Program-made: the position numbers and the translations under genes
Part shown: positions 1-5,202 of the stretch, piece after piece
How the letters are laid out: each line of letters starts with the position of its first letter
How positions within the stretch are numbered: the first letter of the stretch is position 1
Notes under the pieces: model-generated
The model's database searches: none
What the model was told of the DNA's origin: nothing
What the model saw: only the letters and a program-made list of their open reading frames with translations
NCBI GenBank assembly: GCA_947625455.1
Contig: CANQOJ010000163.1
Span: 1-5,202, forward strand
Direction: 5' to 3'
DNA: 5,202 nucleotides
DNA from: an uncultured Clostridia bacterium
Lineage (GTDB): Bacteria; Bacillota; Clostridia; Oscillospirales; Ruminococcaceae

Positions 1-567
1 CTTTATTTCACGGTCGTTCCCAGGTCTTAACTCTGCAAACCGCTTCTGCATAATGGTTGCAAGCGTTCTGTTCTGGGGATTGTTGTTGTTATAGAACATC
101 TGACCGCCGAAATACTGCGGATCGGTGAAGTTGTTCTGATGTACGCAAAGGAAAATGCTGTCGGGATAGCTTTGGATTATTTTAAGCCTGTTGTCCATGT
201 CCGAAAGCTTTTGATTGCGTATGCCCTCAACACCCGGAGTGTAGATTGAAATATCCTCGTCTCTTGTCAGCACAACTTCAAATCCCGACATTTCAAACAT
301 CTCTTTAAGCGCCAGAACAATCGACAAATTGACGTCCTTTTCAAGAACACCCGTCACTCCTACCGCGCCCGAATCAAGCCCGCCATGCCCCGCGTCAATC
401 ACGATAACAGGCTTCTGTGCCGCCCTCGCAGAAGTTGGCAGTGCGTTTTCGGTTATCCTCGCGCACACAGCCAGAAGCACAAAGCACCCGATGATTGATA
501 CCGTCAGTTTTACGGATTTCTTTGTTATCTTGTCAATTATCCCGCCTAAGTTTCGTTTTGTAAACAT
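1..567 (-). CDS. cwlD: N-acetylmuramoyl-L-alanine amidase, CwlD-like (partial, C-terminus off the left edge)
   Basis: Encodes the first 189 residues of a zinc-dependent Amidase_3 enzyme, a family that cuts the bond between N-acetylmuramic acid and L-alanine in peptidoglycan. Residues about 19-38 form a hydrophobic segment after a basic N-terminus (KRN, KITKK), so it should be a signal anchor or signal peptide with the enzyme outside the membrane. The catalytic domain starts near residue 53 with VIVIDAGHGG. The expected zinc ligands are H61, E76 (in VLEKDVN) and H143 (in CVHQNNF). The middle part (GIRNQKLSDMDNRLKII, then GGQMFYNNNNPQN and NDREIK) resembles CwlD, the germination-specific amidase that makes muramic lactam in spore cortex, and this suggests a spore former. 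The last catalytic Glu lies outside the window. The ATG at 567-565 is fixed by an in-frame TAA directly before it and by an AAGGAAAGGA ribosome site at 586-577. Family is near certain; the CwlD role is inferred. Confidence 0.85.
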   Translation of the reverse strand, partial: MFTKRNLGGIIDKITKKSVKLTVSIIGCFVLLAVCARITENALPTSARAAQKPVIVIDAGHGGLDSGAVGVTGVLEKDVNLSIVLALKEMFEMSGFEVVLTRDEDISIYTPGVEGIRNQKLSDMDNRLKIIQSYPDSIFLCVHQNNFTDPQYFGGQMFYNNNNPQNRTLATIMQKRFAELRPGNDREIK

Positions 568-576
568 TTACTTCAG

Positions 577-586
577 TCCTTTCCTT
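577..586 (-). promoter_or_regulatory. Ribosome binding site of the cwlD-like gene
   Basis: The minus strand reads AAGGAAAGGA here, ending 9 bases before the ATG at 567-565. Because the codon directly before that ATG is an in-frame stop, no longer protein is possible, and this site supports the assigned start. Confidence 0.75.
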
Positions 587-606
587 AACTTGTACGTTTT
601 GTCCAT

Positions 607-635
607 ATTGTATGAGCGGTTTTTCCGGTTTAGAA
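607..635 (-). promoter_or_regulatory. Candidate promoter for the cwlD-like gene
   Basis: On the minus strand TACAAT (612-607) is a good -10 box and TTCTAA (635-630) lies 17 bp upstream as a poor -35 (3 of 6 bases). It is placed about 40 bp before the start codon. The -35 overlaps the outer edge of the large palindrome (from 633), so the element may have supplied or replaced part of the promoter. A sporulation sigma factor could be used instead if the CwlD role is right; I cannot see a clear box for one. Confidence 0.35.
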
Positions 636-659
636 CACAGTATACAGTGGAAAATGTAC

Positions 660-686
660 GCATTATCCTCCTTCGTCGGATAACGC
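660..686 (-). repeat. Extra hairpin in the left arm (outer)
   Basis: On the minus strand GCGTTATCC (686-678) pairs with GGATAATGC (668-660), with one G-U pair and a 9-base loop. The plus strand would have an A-C mismatch at that place, so the minus-strand transcript folds better. The right arm has no counterpart here: it goes almost directly from GTTTAC to TTTCC. Confidence 0.6.
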
Positions 687-742
687 TGTATTCAGTTATG
701 GTATCCGCTTTGCGGATAATATTAGATTGTTTTGAACATATG

Positions 743-773
743 AGAGCGTAAGCGACCGGCGGGGTTACGCTCT
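743..773. repeat. Extra hairpin in the left arm (inner)
   Basis: AGAGCGTAA (743-751) pairs with TTACGCTCT (765-773) over 9 bp with a 13-base loop (752-764). A short TTTT run (773-776) follows on the plus strand, which gives it a terminator look, but no gene ends here on either strand. The right arm keeps similarity to only one side of it (997-1010). Confidence 0.6.
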
Positions 774-807
774 TTTGGTTCAAACCCCCGCTTCGGGGCG
801 GCGAAAC

Positions 808-821
808 AAGGCTAATGCCTT
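808..821. repeat. Left side hairpin of the cruciform core
   Basis: AAGGC-TAAT-GCCTT is a perfect 5-bp stem with a 4-base loop. It fills exactly the gap between the outer arm (ends 807) and the inner arm (starts 822). Its partner on the right (933-948) has a different stem, but both have the form GC-4 bases-GC at the tip. Confidence 0.8.
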
Positions 822-864
822 AGTCTGCTTCTTACAAAGGCTGACAACTTCTAATGGAAAGAAA

Positions 865-893
865 TTGTGTTTATATTATGTAGTTCATATAAT
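865..893 (+). promoter_or_regulatory. Candidate rightward promoter in the centre of the palindrome
   Basis: TTGTGT (865-870) and TATAAT (888-893) are separated by exactly 17 bp, a good housekeeping-type promoter. Transcription would start near 900 and pass through the whole right arm towards purB, with no clear terminator in between. The -10 box lies inside an imperfect central palindrome (869-880 with 886-897, 10 of 12 matched, 5-base loop). The opposite strand shows no equally good pair. Confidence 0.45.
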
Positions 894-932
894 AAACAGA
901 ACTTGTGTATTAGCCTTTGTAAGAAGCAGACT

Positions 933-948
933 CACTGCGTAAGCAGTG
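933..948. repeat. Right side hairpin of the cruciform core
   Basis: CACTGC-GTAA-GCAGTG is a perfect 6-bp stem with a 4-base loop, directly adjoining the inner arm (ends 932) and the outer arm (starts 949). It occupies the position of the left hairpin but shares no stem sequence with it beyond the GC pair closing the loop. Confidence 0.8.
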
Positions 949-1175
949 GTTTCGCCGCCCCGAAGCGGGGTGTCGTGGAGGAAAGGTAGTTTGTCACCGG
1001 TTGCTCACGCACATTTAATTCAAAAACAATCTAAATCCCCGCGAAGCGGCACCATAACTGTTTACTTTCCATTGTACACTGTATACTGCGTTCCGCATCT
1101 AGTTGTGAAATTGCACAAACCCGATTTCCAAAGAAGAAAAACTTTTATAATTTCCAACAAACGCAAAAATGCTAC

Positions 1176-1204
1176 TTGTATAAAATTGTCGATTGTGATA
1201 CAAT
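1176..1204 (+). promoter_or_regulatory. purB promoter
   Basis: TTGTAT (1176-1181) and TACAAT (1199-1204) with a 17-bp spacer, about 40 bp before the purB start codon; predicted start of transcription near 1211. The boxes themselves form an inverted repeat (TTGTAT with ATACAA at 1198-1203), and TTGT recurs at 1176, 1186 and 1193, so a dimeric regulator could bind over the promoter, but none can be named. The leader of about 33 bases is too short for a purine riboswitch. The stretch 1094-1175 is AT-rich and shows nothing else I can support. Confidence 0.7.
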
Positions 1205-1243
1205 AGAAAGAAGAACATAAATTTAATTAAACAGAGGTGCGCT

Positions 1244-2680
1244 ATGTCAAATTATAATTCATATGAAAGCCCATTTTGCACTCGCTATGCGAGCAAGGAA
1301 ATGCAGTACATCTTTTCCGCGGACAAGAAATTTTCCACATGGAGGAGACTTTGGACTGCTCTCGCAAGAGCGGAAATGAAACTCGGACTTACAAACATAA
1401 CCCAGGAAATGGTTGACGAGCTTGAAGCGAATATTGAGAACATAAACTACGAAGTTGCCGAAAAGCGTGAAAAACAGGTGCGCCATGACGTTATGGCACA
1501 CGTTTACGCATACGGACAACAATGCCCCAAAGCCGCGGGAATTATTCACCTCGGCGCAACATCGTGCTATGTCGGCGATAATGCGGATATAATTATAATG
1601 CGTGACGCGCTGAAGCTTGTAAGAACGAAACTTATCAACGTTATAGCAAATCTCGCGGGATTTGCCGAAAAATACAAGGATTTGCCATGCCTTGCGTATA
1701 CACATCTCCAGCCCGCCCAGCCTACAACCGTAGGCAAGCGAGCAACATTGTGGATAAACGAGCTGCTTATGGATTTAGGCGAGGTTGAGTACAGGATTGA
1801 CAACTTGGCTATGCTCGGACAAAAAGGCACGACAGGCACACAGGCAAGTTTTGTCGAGCTGTTTGACGGCAATTCGCAGAAGATAAACGAACTTGAAACG
1901 CTTATCGCAAAGGAAATGGGATTTGCTAAATGCGTACCCGTAAGCGGTCAGACATATTCCAGAAAGGTTGACTTTCAGGTGCTTTCCGCGCTTGCGGGAA
2001 TAGCGCAGTCATGCTCCAAATTCTCAAATGATATGCGCTTGCTCCAGAGTTTTGAGGAGATGTCCGAGCCGTTTGAAAAAACGCAGATAGGCTCTTCGGC
2101 AATGCCCTACAAGCGCAATCCTATGCGCAGTGAGAGAATAACCTCGCTTTCGAGATATGTCATGATAGACGTGCTTAATCCCGCATTTACGGCAGGCACG
2201 CAGTGGTTTGAAAGAACGCTTGACGACAGCGCAAACAAGCGCGTTGCGGTTGCGGAGGCATTTCTTGGAGTTGACGCAATACTGAACATAATGTTAAACG
2301 TCACCGACGGAATAAAGGTATATCCCGAAGTCATAAAGCGCAGACTTATGGAAAAGCTTCCGTATATGGCGACAGAGAATATAATGATGAAAGCGGTTGA
2401 AAAGGGCGGAAACAGACAGGAACTTCATGAAAGACTGCGCGTTTACTCCCAGGAAACAGCAGAAGCTGTCCGCGAGGGCGGGAAAAACGACCTTGTCGAC
2501 AAGATAGCCGCTGATCCCATGTTCGGCGTTACAAAAGCGGAGATTGAGGAACTGTTGAAGCCCGAAATGTACGTAGGACGCGCACCCGAACAGACAGAGG
2601 AGTTTCTTGAAAACTGCATAAGACCGATTTTGAAGAAAAACCAAGATATTCTCGGCGAAAAAGCAGAATTGTCGGTCTAA
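1244..2680 (+). CDS. purB: Adenylosuccinate lyase, human ADSL-like type
   Basis: A cytoplasmic enzyme of the fumarase/aspartase superfamily, normally a homotetramer. It splits SAICAR to AICAR and adenylosuccinate to AMP, both with release of fumarate, so it acts in the purine pathway twice. The 478 residues contain the family blocks in order: RHDVMAHVYAYG (80-91), GATSCYVGDN (104-113), THLQPAQPTT (153-162, with the presumed general-acid H154), and the signature loop GSSAMPYKRNPMRSE (283-297) with the catalytic serine. WFERTLDDSANKR (321-333) and MATENI (375-380), the near-C-terminal GRAP and the ending KAELSV match human ADSL (484 residues) far better than the shorter bacterial PurB forms of E. 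coli or B. subtilis, as I remember them. The ATG has AGAGGTG (1233-1239) 4 bases upstream. It is the first gene of the rightward cluster; recJ follows after 19 bp. Complete, with no missing key residue. Confidence 0.97.
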   Translation: MSNYNSYESPFCTRYASKEMQYIFSADKKFSTWRRLWTALARAEMKLGLTNITQEMVDELEANIENINYEVAEKREKQVRHDVMAHVYAYGQQCPKAAGIIHLGATSCYVGDNADIIIMRDALKLVRTKLINVIANLAGFAEKYKDLPCLAYTHLQPAQPTTVGKRATLWINELLMDLGEVEYRIDNLAMLGQKGTTGTQASFVELFDGNSQKINELETLIAKEMGFAKCVPVSGQTYSRKVDFQVLSALAGIAQSCSKFSNDMRLLQSFEEMSEPFEKTQIGSSAMPYKRNPMRSERITSLSRYVMIDVLNPAFTAGTQWFERTLDDSANKRVAVAEAFLGVDAILNIMLNVTDGIKVYPEVIKRRLMEKLPYMATENIMMKAVEKGGNRQELHERLRVYSQETAEAVREGGKNDLVDKIAADPMFGVTKAEIEELLKPEMYVGRAPEQTEEFLENCIRPILKKNQDILGEKAELSV

Positions 2681-2684
2681 ATAG

Positions 2685-2692
2685 AAAAGGAG
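2685..2692 (+). promoter_or_regulatory. Ribosome binding site that fixes the TTG start of recJ
   Basis: AAAAGGAG lies 7 bases before the TTG at 2700-2702, an ideal distance. The nearby ATG at 2707 is in another frame, and the next in-frame ATG would remove about 32 residues of a plausible N-terminus, so TTG is the preferred start. Confidence 0.8.
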
Positions 2693-2699
2693 AATAGCG

Positions 2700-4721
2700 T
2701 TGAAGAAATGGACCTTGCCCCAGATACAAAAAGGCGGAGAAATTCACGATAAATTCGGAGAATTTTTAGGCGATATATTGCTTGCGGGCGGTTTTATGTC
2801 AGACAGCGAGGTAAACGGCTTTTACGGGTGCGGTGAACTTTCGGATCCGTTTTTGATGACGGATATGCAAAAGGCGGTAGAAGTCATTGACGACGCTGCG
2901 GATAACGGCGAGAAAATCGTGATTTACGGCGACTATGACTGCGACGGAGTTACCGCCGCGTCAATGCTGTACAGCTATCTTGAGGAGAACGGCGCGGAAG
3001 TTGAGTACTACATTCCCGAACGTTCTGACGGTTTCGGAATGAACATTCCCGCGCTCGAAAAGCTTGTTGAAAACGGCGCACAGCTTATCGTCACTGTCGA
3101 CAACGGCATATCCGCAAATAAAGAAGCCGAGTTTCTGAAAGAAAAGGGCGTAAAGCTTGTCATAACCGACCATCACTCTCAAACGGGGGAGATACCGTTC
3201 TGCGAGGCTTGCGTAAACCCCAACAGGAATGACGATACCTCGCCGTTTAAGGAACTGTGCGGCGCGGGAGTTGTTTTAAAACTGCTTATAGCGATGTGCG
3301 GGAACGAGGATTTTGTCTTGGACAACTACGCTGATTTGGCGGCGGTAGGTACTGTGGGAGATGTAATGCCGCTGTACGGGGAGAACAGGCTGATTGTAAA
3401 AAAAGGTCTGAAAAGCATAAAAGAGGGGCAGAATTTCGGGTTAAGAGCGCTTATTGATAAGGCGGGAGCAAAACCCGACAGCCTCACCGCCGAGGACTTG
3501 GCGTTTAAGATATGTCCGAGAATAAACTGCGCGGGAAGAGTATCATCCGCGACTATATCCGCAAAGCTTTTGCTTGCGGACAGTCCCGAACGTGCAAATA
3601 CATTAGCCGAAGAACTGAACGAACTTAATTCAAAGCGCAAAACCATAAGCGACGAAATATACGCCGATATTGAAAAGCAGATAGAACAAGATCCGAAAAT
3701 CGTTTACGAGCGCGTTATAGTCCTTGCGGGAGAGGGCTGGAATGTCGGCGTGATAGGGCTTGTATGCGCAAAAGTTGTTGAAAAGTATGGAAAGCCGGCG
3801 GTTGTCATTTCGATTGAAAACGGCATTGCGAGAGGTTCCTGCAGAAGCGTGGGGAATTTTTCGATACATAAAATGCTTATGCACTGCGCTGATGTTTTCG
3901 ACAATTACGGCGGGCATCCCATGGCGGGAGGATTTTCGCTTTCTGCTGACAAAATCGAAACATTAAAAACGAAGATATACGAATTTGCCCGCGAAAATTA
4001 CCCGACAATGCCAGACGCAGAGCTTGTTTTCAGCAGAGAAACGAGAATAGATGAACTGAACATAAATGCGGTAGAACTTCTCGAAAGCCTTGCGCCATTC
4101 GGCGAGGGCAACAGAAAACCGCTCCTGCTGTTTAAAAACTGCACAGTAGCCGATCGCAAGCCCATGAAAGACGGAAAGTTTGTTTCGTTTACCGCAAAGC
4201 AGGGAAATGCGTCAATGCGCGCGTTTTCGTTTGAAATATCATATGACGAGTTTTTCATAGAAAACAACATGACCGTGGATATCGCGGCATATGCTCAGAT
4301 AAACGAGTTTAACGGCAGAAAGAGCGTTGAACTGCATTTCATAGACTTCAGACCGAGCGGATTTGACCAGAACAAGTTTTTCGCCGCAAAAAGAGCGTAT
4401 GAAGCAATACGCCGCGGCGAGGGCTGCGACGAAAGGCTGTACCCAAGAGTTGTTCCTCAGTCAAGAGAAGATTTGATGAAAATATACGACATGCTTGTGA
4501 AATTCGGCGGGAAATATTCTTTAGAACAGCTTTCCGCTTACAACAAGTCTGTAAACTACTGTATGATGATGATAGCTTCTGACGCTTTTGTTGAAGCGGG
4601 AATGTTTGAAAAAGAGGGAGAGCGCTTAAAGAAAGTGAGCGTAAACGGAAAGCGGGATTTGTTTAAAGAGGGATTTTTAAGCAGAATACAGCTTAAGGAC
4701 GGAAAGGTCTTGGCTGTTTAA
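2700..4721 (+). CDS. recJ: Single-stranded-DNA-specific exonuclease RecJ
   Basis: RecJ degrades single-stranded DNA in the 5' to 3' direction and serves recombinational and mismatch repair in the cytoplasm. The 673-residue product has the DHH motifs in order: GDYDCDG (77-83), VDNG (133-136), DHH (157-159), GTVGD (217-221) and RINCAGR (274-280). These carry the aspartates and histidines that hold the two catalytic manganese ions. The DHHA1 part follows with GEGWNVGVIG (344-353), GSCRS (379-383) and GGHPMAGG (404-411), then APFGEGNRKPLL (465-476) leading into an OB-fold for DNA binding. Residues about 555-673 form an extra C-terminal region without a motif I know; Firmicute RecJ proteins often carry one, and this one is shorter than in B. 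subtilis RecJ (about 786 residues). Translation starts at TTG behind a strong AAAAGGAG. The gap of 19 bp to purB points to co-transcription. Confidence 0.95.
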   Translation: MKKWTLPQIQKGGEIHDKFGEFLGDILLAGGFMSDSEVNGFYGCGELSDPFLMTDMQKAVEVIDDAADNGEKIVIYGDYDCDGVTAASMLYSYLEENGAEVEYYIPERSDGFGMNIPALEKLVENGAQLIVTVDNGISANKEAEFLKEKGVKLVITDHHSQTGEIPFCEACVNPNRNDDTSPFKELCGAGVVLKLLIAMCGNEDFVLDNYADLAAVGTVGDVMPLYGENRLIVKKGLKSIKEGQNFGLRALIDKAGAKPDSLTAEDLAFKICPRINCAGRVSSATISAKLLLADSPERANTLAEELNELNSKRKTISDEIYADIEKQIEQDPKIVYERVIVLAGEGWNVGVIGLVCAKVVEKYGKPAVVISIENGIARGSCRSVGNFSIHKMLMHCADVFDNYGGHPMAGGFSLSADKIETLKTKIYEFARENYPTMPDAELVFSRETRIDELNINAVELLESLAPFGEGNRKPLLLFKNCTVADRKPMKDGKFVSFTAKQGNASMRAFSFEISYDEFFIENNMTVDIAAYAQINEFNGRKSVELHFIDFRPSGFDQNKFFAAKRAYEAIRRGEGCDERLYPRVVPQSREDLMKIYDMLVKFGGKYSLEQLSAYNKSVNYCMMMIASDAFVEAGMFEKEGERLKKVSVNGKRDLFKEGFLSRIQLKDGKVLAV

Positions 4722-4748
4722 ATCAGCAGACTATGTAAGCTGTTTAAA
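4717..4748 (+). other. AT-rich hairpin spanning the recJ stop codon
   Basis: TTTAAA (4717-4722) pairs with TTTAAA (4743-4748) and CAGC (4724-4727) with GCTG (4739-4742), leaving one bulged T and an 11-base loop. GCTGTTTAAA also occurs twice as a direct repeat (4713-4722 and 4739-4748). It has no T-tract, so it is a poor terminator; it might affect message stability between recJ and rel, or be chance in AT-rich DNA. Confidence 0.3.
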
Positions 4749-4761
4749 CAATTAGGTTGAT

Positions 4762-4788
4762 AAGGGGCGATTTATGTTATGGACATAA
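4762..4788 (+). promoter_or_regulatory. Ribosome binding site and overlapping mini-ORF at the rel start
   Basis: AAGGGG (4762-4767) lies 11 bases before the rel ATG at 4779, longer than ideal. An earlier out-of-frame ATG at 4774 lies at the better distance of 6 bases and opens a four-codon frame (MLWT) that stops at 4786-4788, inside the rel start. Ribosomes could start on the mini-ORF and restart on rel. No in-frame start for rel exists further upstream because TAA stands at 4761-4763. Confidence 0.4.
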
Positions 4789-5202
4789 GGAAAAGCGTTA
4801 CTGTTGACGACCTTATGAAGAAAATTGCCGACACGGGCAAAGAATACGATACCGACAAGATACGCCGCGCATTTGAACTTGCCGACGCCGCGCACGAGGG
4901 GCAAATGCGCACTTCGGGCGATAAGTATATAACCCACCCGCTGTCGGTCGCTATGATACTTCTTGATTATCTTATGGATACCGACACTATCTGCGCCGCG
5001 CTTATGCATGACGTTGTTGAGGATACGGACGTTACGCTTGATGAAATAAAGAAGAAATTCGGCGCAGACGTTGCGCTTATGGTTGACGGCGTTACCAAGA
5101 TAGGTCAGGTGCCGCTGAATACAAAGGAAGAACAGCAGGCGGAAAATATACGCAAGATACTTATAGCCATGAGCAAGGATATCCGCGTAATCATCATAAA
5201 GC
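4779..5202 (+). CDS. relA: Bifunctional (p)ppGpp synthetase/hydrolase, Rel/SpoT family (partial, C-terminus off the right edge)
   Basis: The 141 residues present are the start of the HD hydrolase domain of a long Rel protein, which makes and destroys the starvation signal (p)ppGpp and is ribosome-associated in the cytoplasm. R44, H53 (THP), H77-D78 (MHD) and E81-D82 (VEDT) are all intact and fall at the same residue numbers as in the well-studied streptococcal Rel as I recall it, so hydrolase activity is expected. VDGVTKIG (102-109) and AENIRKILIAMSKDIRV (121-137) follow as in the family. The synthetase, TGS and ACT domains would lie beyond the edge, so synthetase activity is inferred. The gap to recJ is 57 bp on the same strand. 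In B. subtilis the order is recJ-apt-relA; apt is absent here. Confidence 0.93.
   Translation, partial: MDIRKSVTVDDLMKKIADTGKEYDTDKIRRAFELADAAHEGQMRTSGDKYITHPLSVAMILLDYLMDTDTICAALMHDVVEDTDVTLDEIKKKFGADVALMVDGVTKIGQVPLNTKEEQQAENIRKILIAMSKDIRVIIIK

Larger units (their letters stand above)
786..970. repeat. Perfect cruciform core: two stems and two side hairpins
   Basis: The outer stem pairs 786-807 with 949-970 (22 bp, no mismatch) and the inner stem pairs 822-842 with 912-932 (21 bp, no mismatch). The bases between the stems on the left (808-821) and on the right (933-948) are each a complete hairpin that abuts both stems, so the fold is a four-way junction with no unpaired bases at the crossing. 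The outer arm also contains a self-complementary CCCCG-CTT-CGGGG (786-798) and its mirror CCCCGAAGCGGGG (958-970), so it can fold alone or pair across. No T-tract follows these hairpins, so they are not obvious terminators. Confidence 0.85.
693..1060. repeat. Second, outer stem-and-hairpin module of the palindrome
   Basis: Outside the core the same design appears again in a weaker form. CAGTTATGG (693-701) pairs with CCATAACTG (1052-1060). Next comes a hairpin on each side: TATCCGC-TTT-GCGGATA at 702-718 (7 bp) and CCGC-GAA-GCGG at 1039-1049 (4 bp). Then TTAGATTGTTTTGAA (722-736) pairs with 1019-1034 with one bulged base. The left hairpin abuts the outer stem with no gap; the right one leaves two bases (1050-1051). 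Only the flanking pieces and hairpins belong to this module; the core lies inside it. Confidence 0.7.
633..1093. repeat. Large composite imperfect palindrome between cwlD and purB
   Basis: The left arm (633-842) and right arm (912-1093) are inverted, homologous copies around a 69-bp AT-rich centre. Matching blocks, in order from the outside: 633-649 with 1077-1093 (16 of 17); 693-701 with 1052-1060 (CAGTTATGG/CCATAACTG, perfect); 722-736 with 1019-1034 (one extra A on the right); a diverged block near 747-760 and 997-1010 (CCGGTcGCTtACGC against CCGGTtGCTcACGC read in arm direction); 786-807 with 949-970 (22 of 22); 822-842 with 912-932 (21 of 21). Matching falls off outwards. The arms also differ by insertions: the left has hairpins at 660-686 and 743-773 without clear partners. 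No transposase gene and no clear target-site duplication are visible. It could be a non-autonomous mobile element (MITE-like), two dispersed repeats inserted head to head, or a structured RNA. I do not recognise it as a named family. Confidence 0.85.

Noticed and set aside
329..751. Plus-strand ORF of 140 codons
   Set aside because: It lies opposite the cwlD-like gene, whose frame carries clear Amidase_3 motifs, and its tail runs through the palindrome. No family motif and no ribosome site.
743..776. Rho-independent terminator (9-bp stem followed by TTTT)
   Set aside because: No gene on either strand ends towards it, since the neighbours are divergent; the loop is long and the T-run short. 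Better seen as part of the repeat.
568..783. Minus-strand ORF of 71 codons ending directly before cwlD
   Set aside because: It is the left arm of the palindrome read through. Its stop is useful only because it fixes the cwlD start.
633..1093. Assembly artefact that joined a sequence to its own reverse complement
   Set aside because: The arms differ by many substitutions and insertions away from the core and carry different hairpins, so they are not simple copies of one read.
633..1093. Classical insertion with target-site duplication
   Set aside because: No clear direct repeat flanks the two ends; the boundaries may be older or misplaced.
946..1206. Plus-strand ORF of 86 codons before purB
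   Set aside because: Starts at GTG inside the right side hairpin without a ribosome site, and its sequence is repeat DNA. The purB promoter lies within its 3' end.
1205..1243. Purine riboswitch or other structured leader directly before purB
   Set aside because: From the predicted start near 1211 the leader is only about 33 bases and AT-rich, with no room for an aptamer.
1259..4270. Several minus-strand ORFs of 66-148 codons and a short plus-strand ORF inside purB and recJ
   Set aside because: They lie entirely within strongly supported genes in other frames, show no motifs, and are explained by the codon use of those genes.

Overview
The window looks like a chromosomal segment from a Gram-positive, probably clostridial (Bacillota) bacterium. 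The reasons are the gene order recJ then a long Rel/SpoT homologue, a CwlD-type cell-wall amidase, strong AAGGAG-like ribosome binding sites, and a moderate-GC genome with AT-rich intergenic DNA and frequent ATA and AGA codons. A more exact placement cannot be supported from sequence alone, although a gut-type clostridium is plausible.

Layout. A partial membrane-anchored N-acetylmuramoyl-L-alanine amidase (cwlD-like) occupies 1-567 on the minus strand and runs off the left edge. From about 1176 to the right edge, three genes read rightwards in what looks like one operon: purB (1244-2680, adenylosuccinate lyase of the human ADSL-like type), recJ (2700-4721, TTG start, single-strand exonuclease) and the start of a bifunctional (p)ppGpp synthetase/hydrolase (from 4779, cut at the right edge). 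PurB supplies AMP and works in both purine steps that release fumarate, RecJ acts in DNA repair, and Rel adjusts growth to starvation. The purB promoter (TTGTAT, 17 bp, TACAAT) lies directly before the gene.

The unusual part is the divergent intergenic region, 568-1243. Most of it (about 633-1093) is one large imperfect palindrome: two inverted, homologous arms of roughly 180-210 bp around a 69-bp AT-rich centre. Inside it, two perfectly matched stems (22 bp and 21 bp) are separated on each side by a small hairpin. The two hairpins sit at exactly the same place but differ in stem sequence. Folded, this gives a four-way junction with no unpaired bases at the junction. Further out the same design appears again (a short stem, a hairpin on each side, another stem). 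The AT-rich centre carries a good rightward promoter match, so the element could be transcribed towards purB. I do not recognise it as a named element. It is the best candidate in this window for something undescribed.
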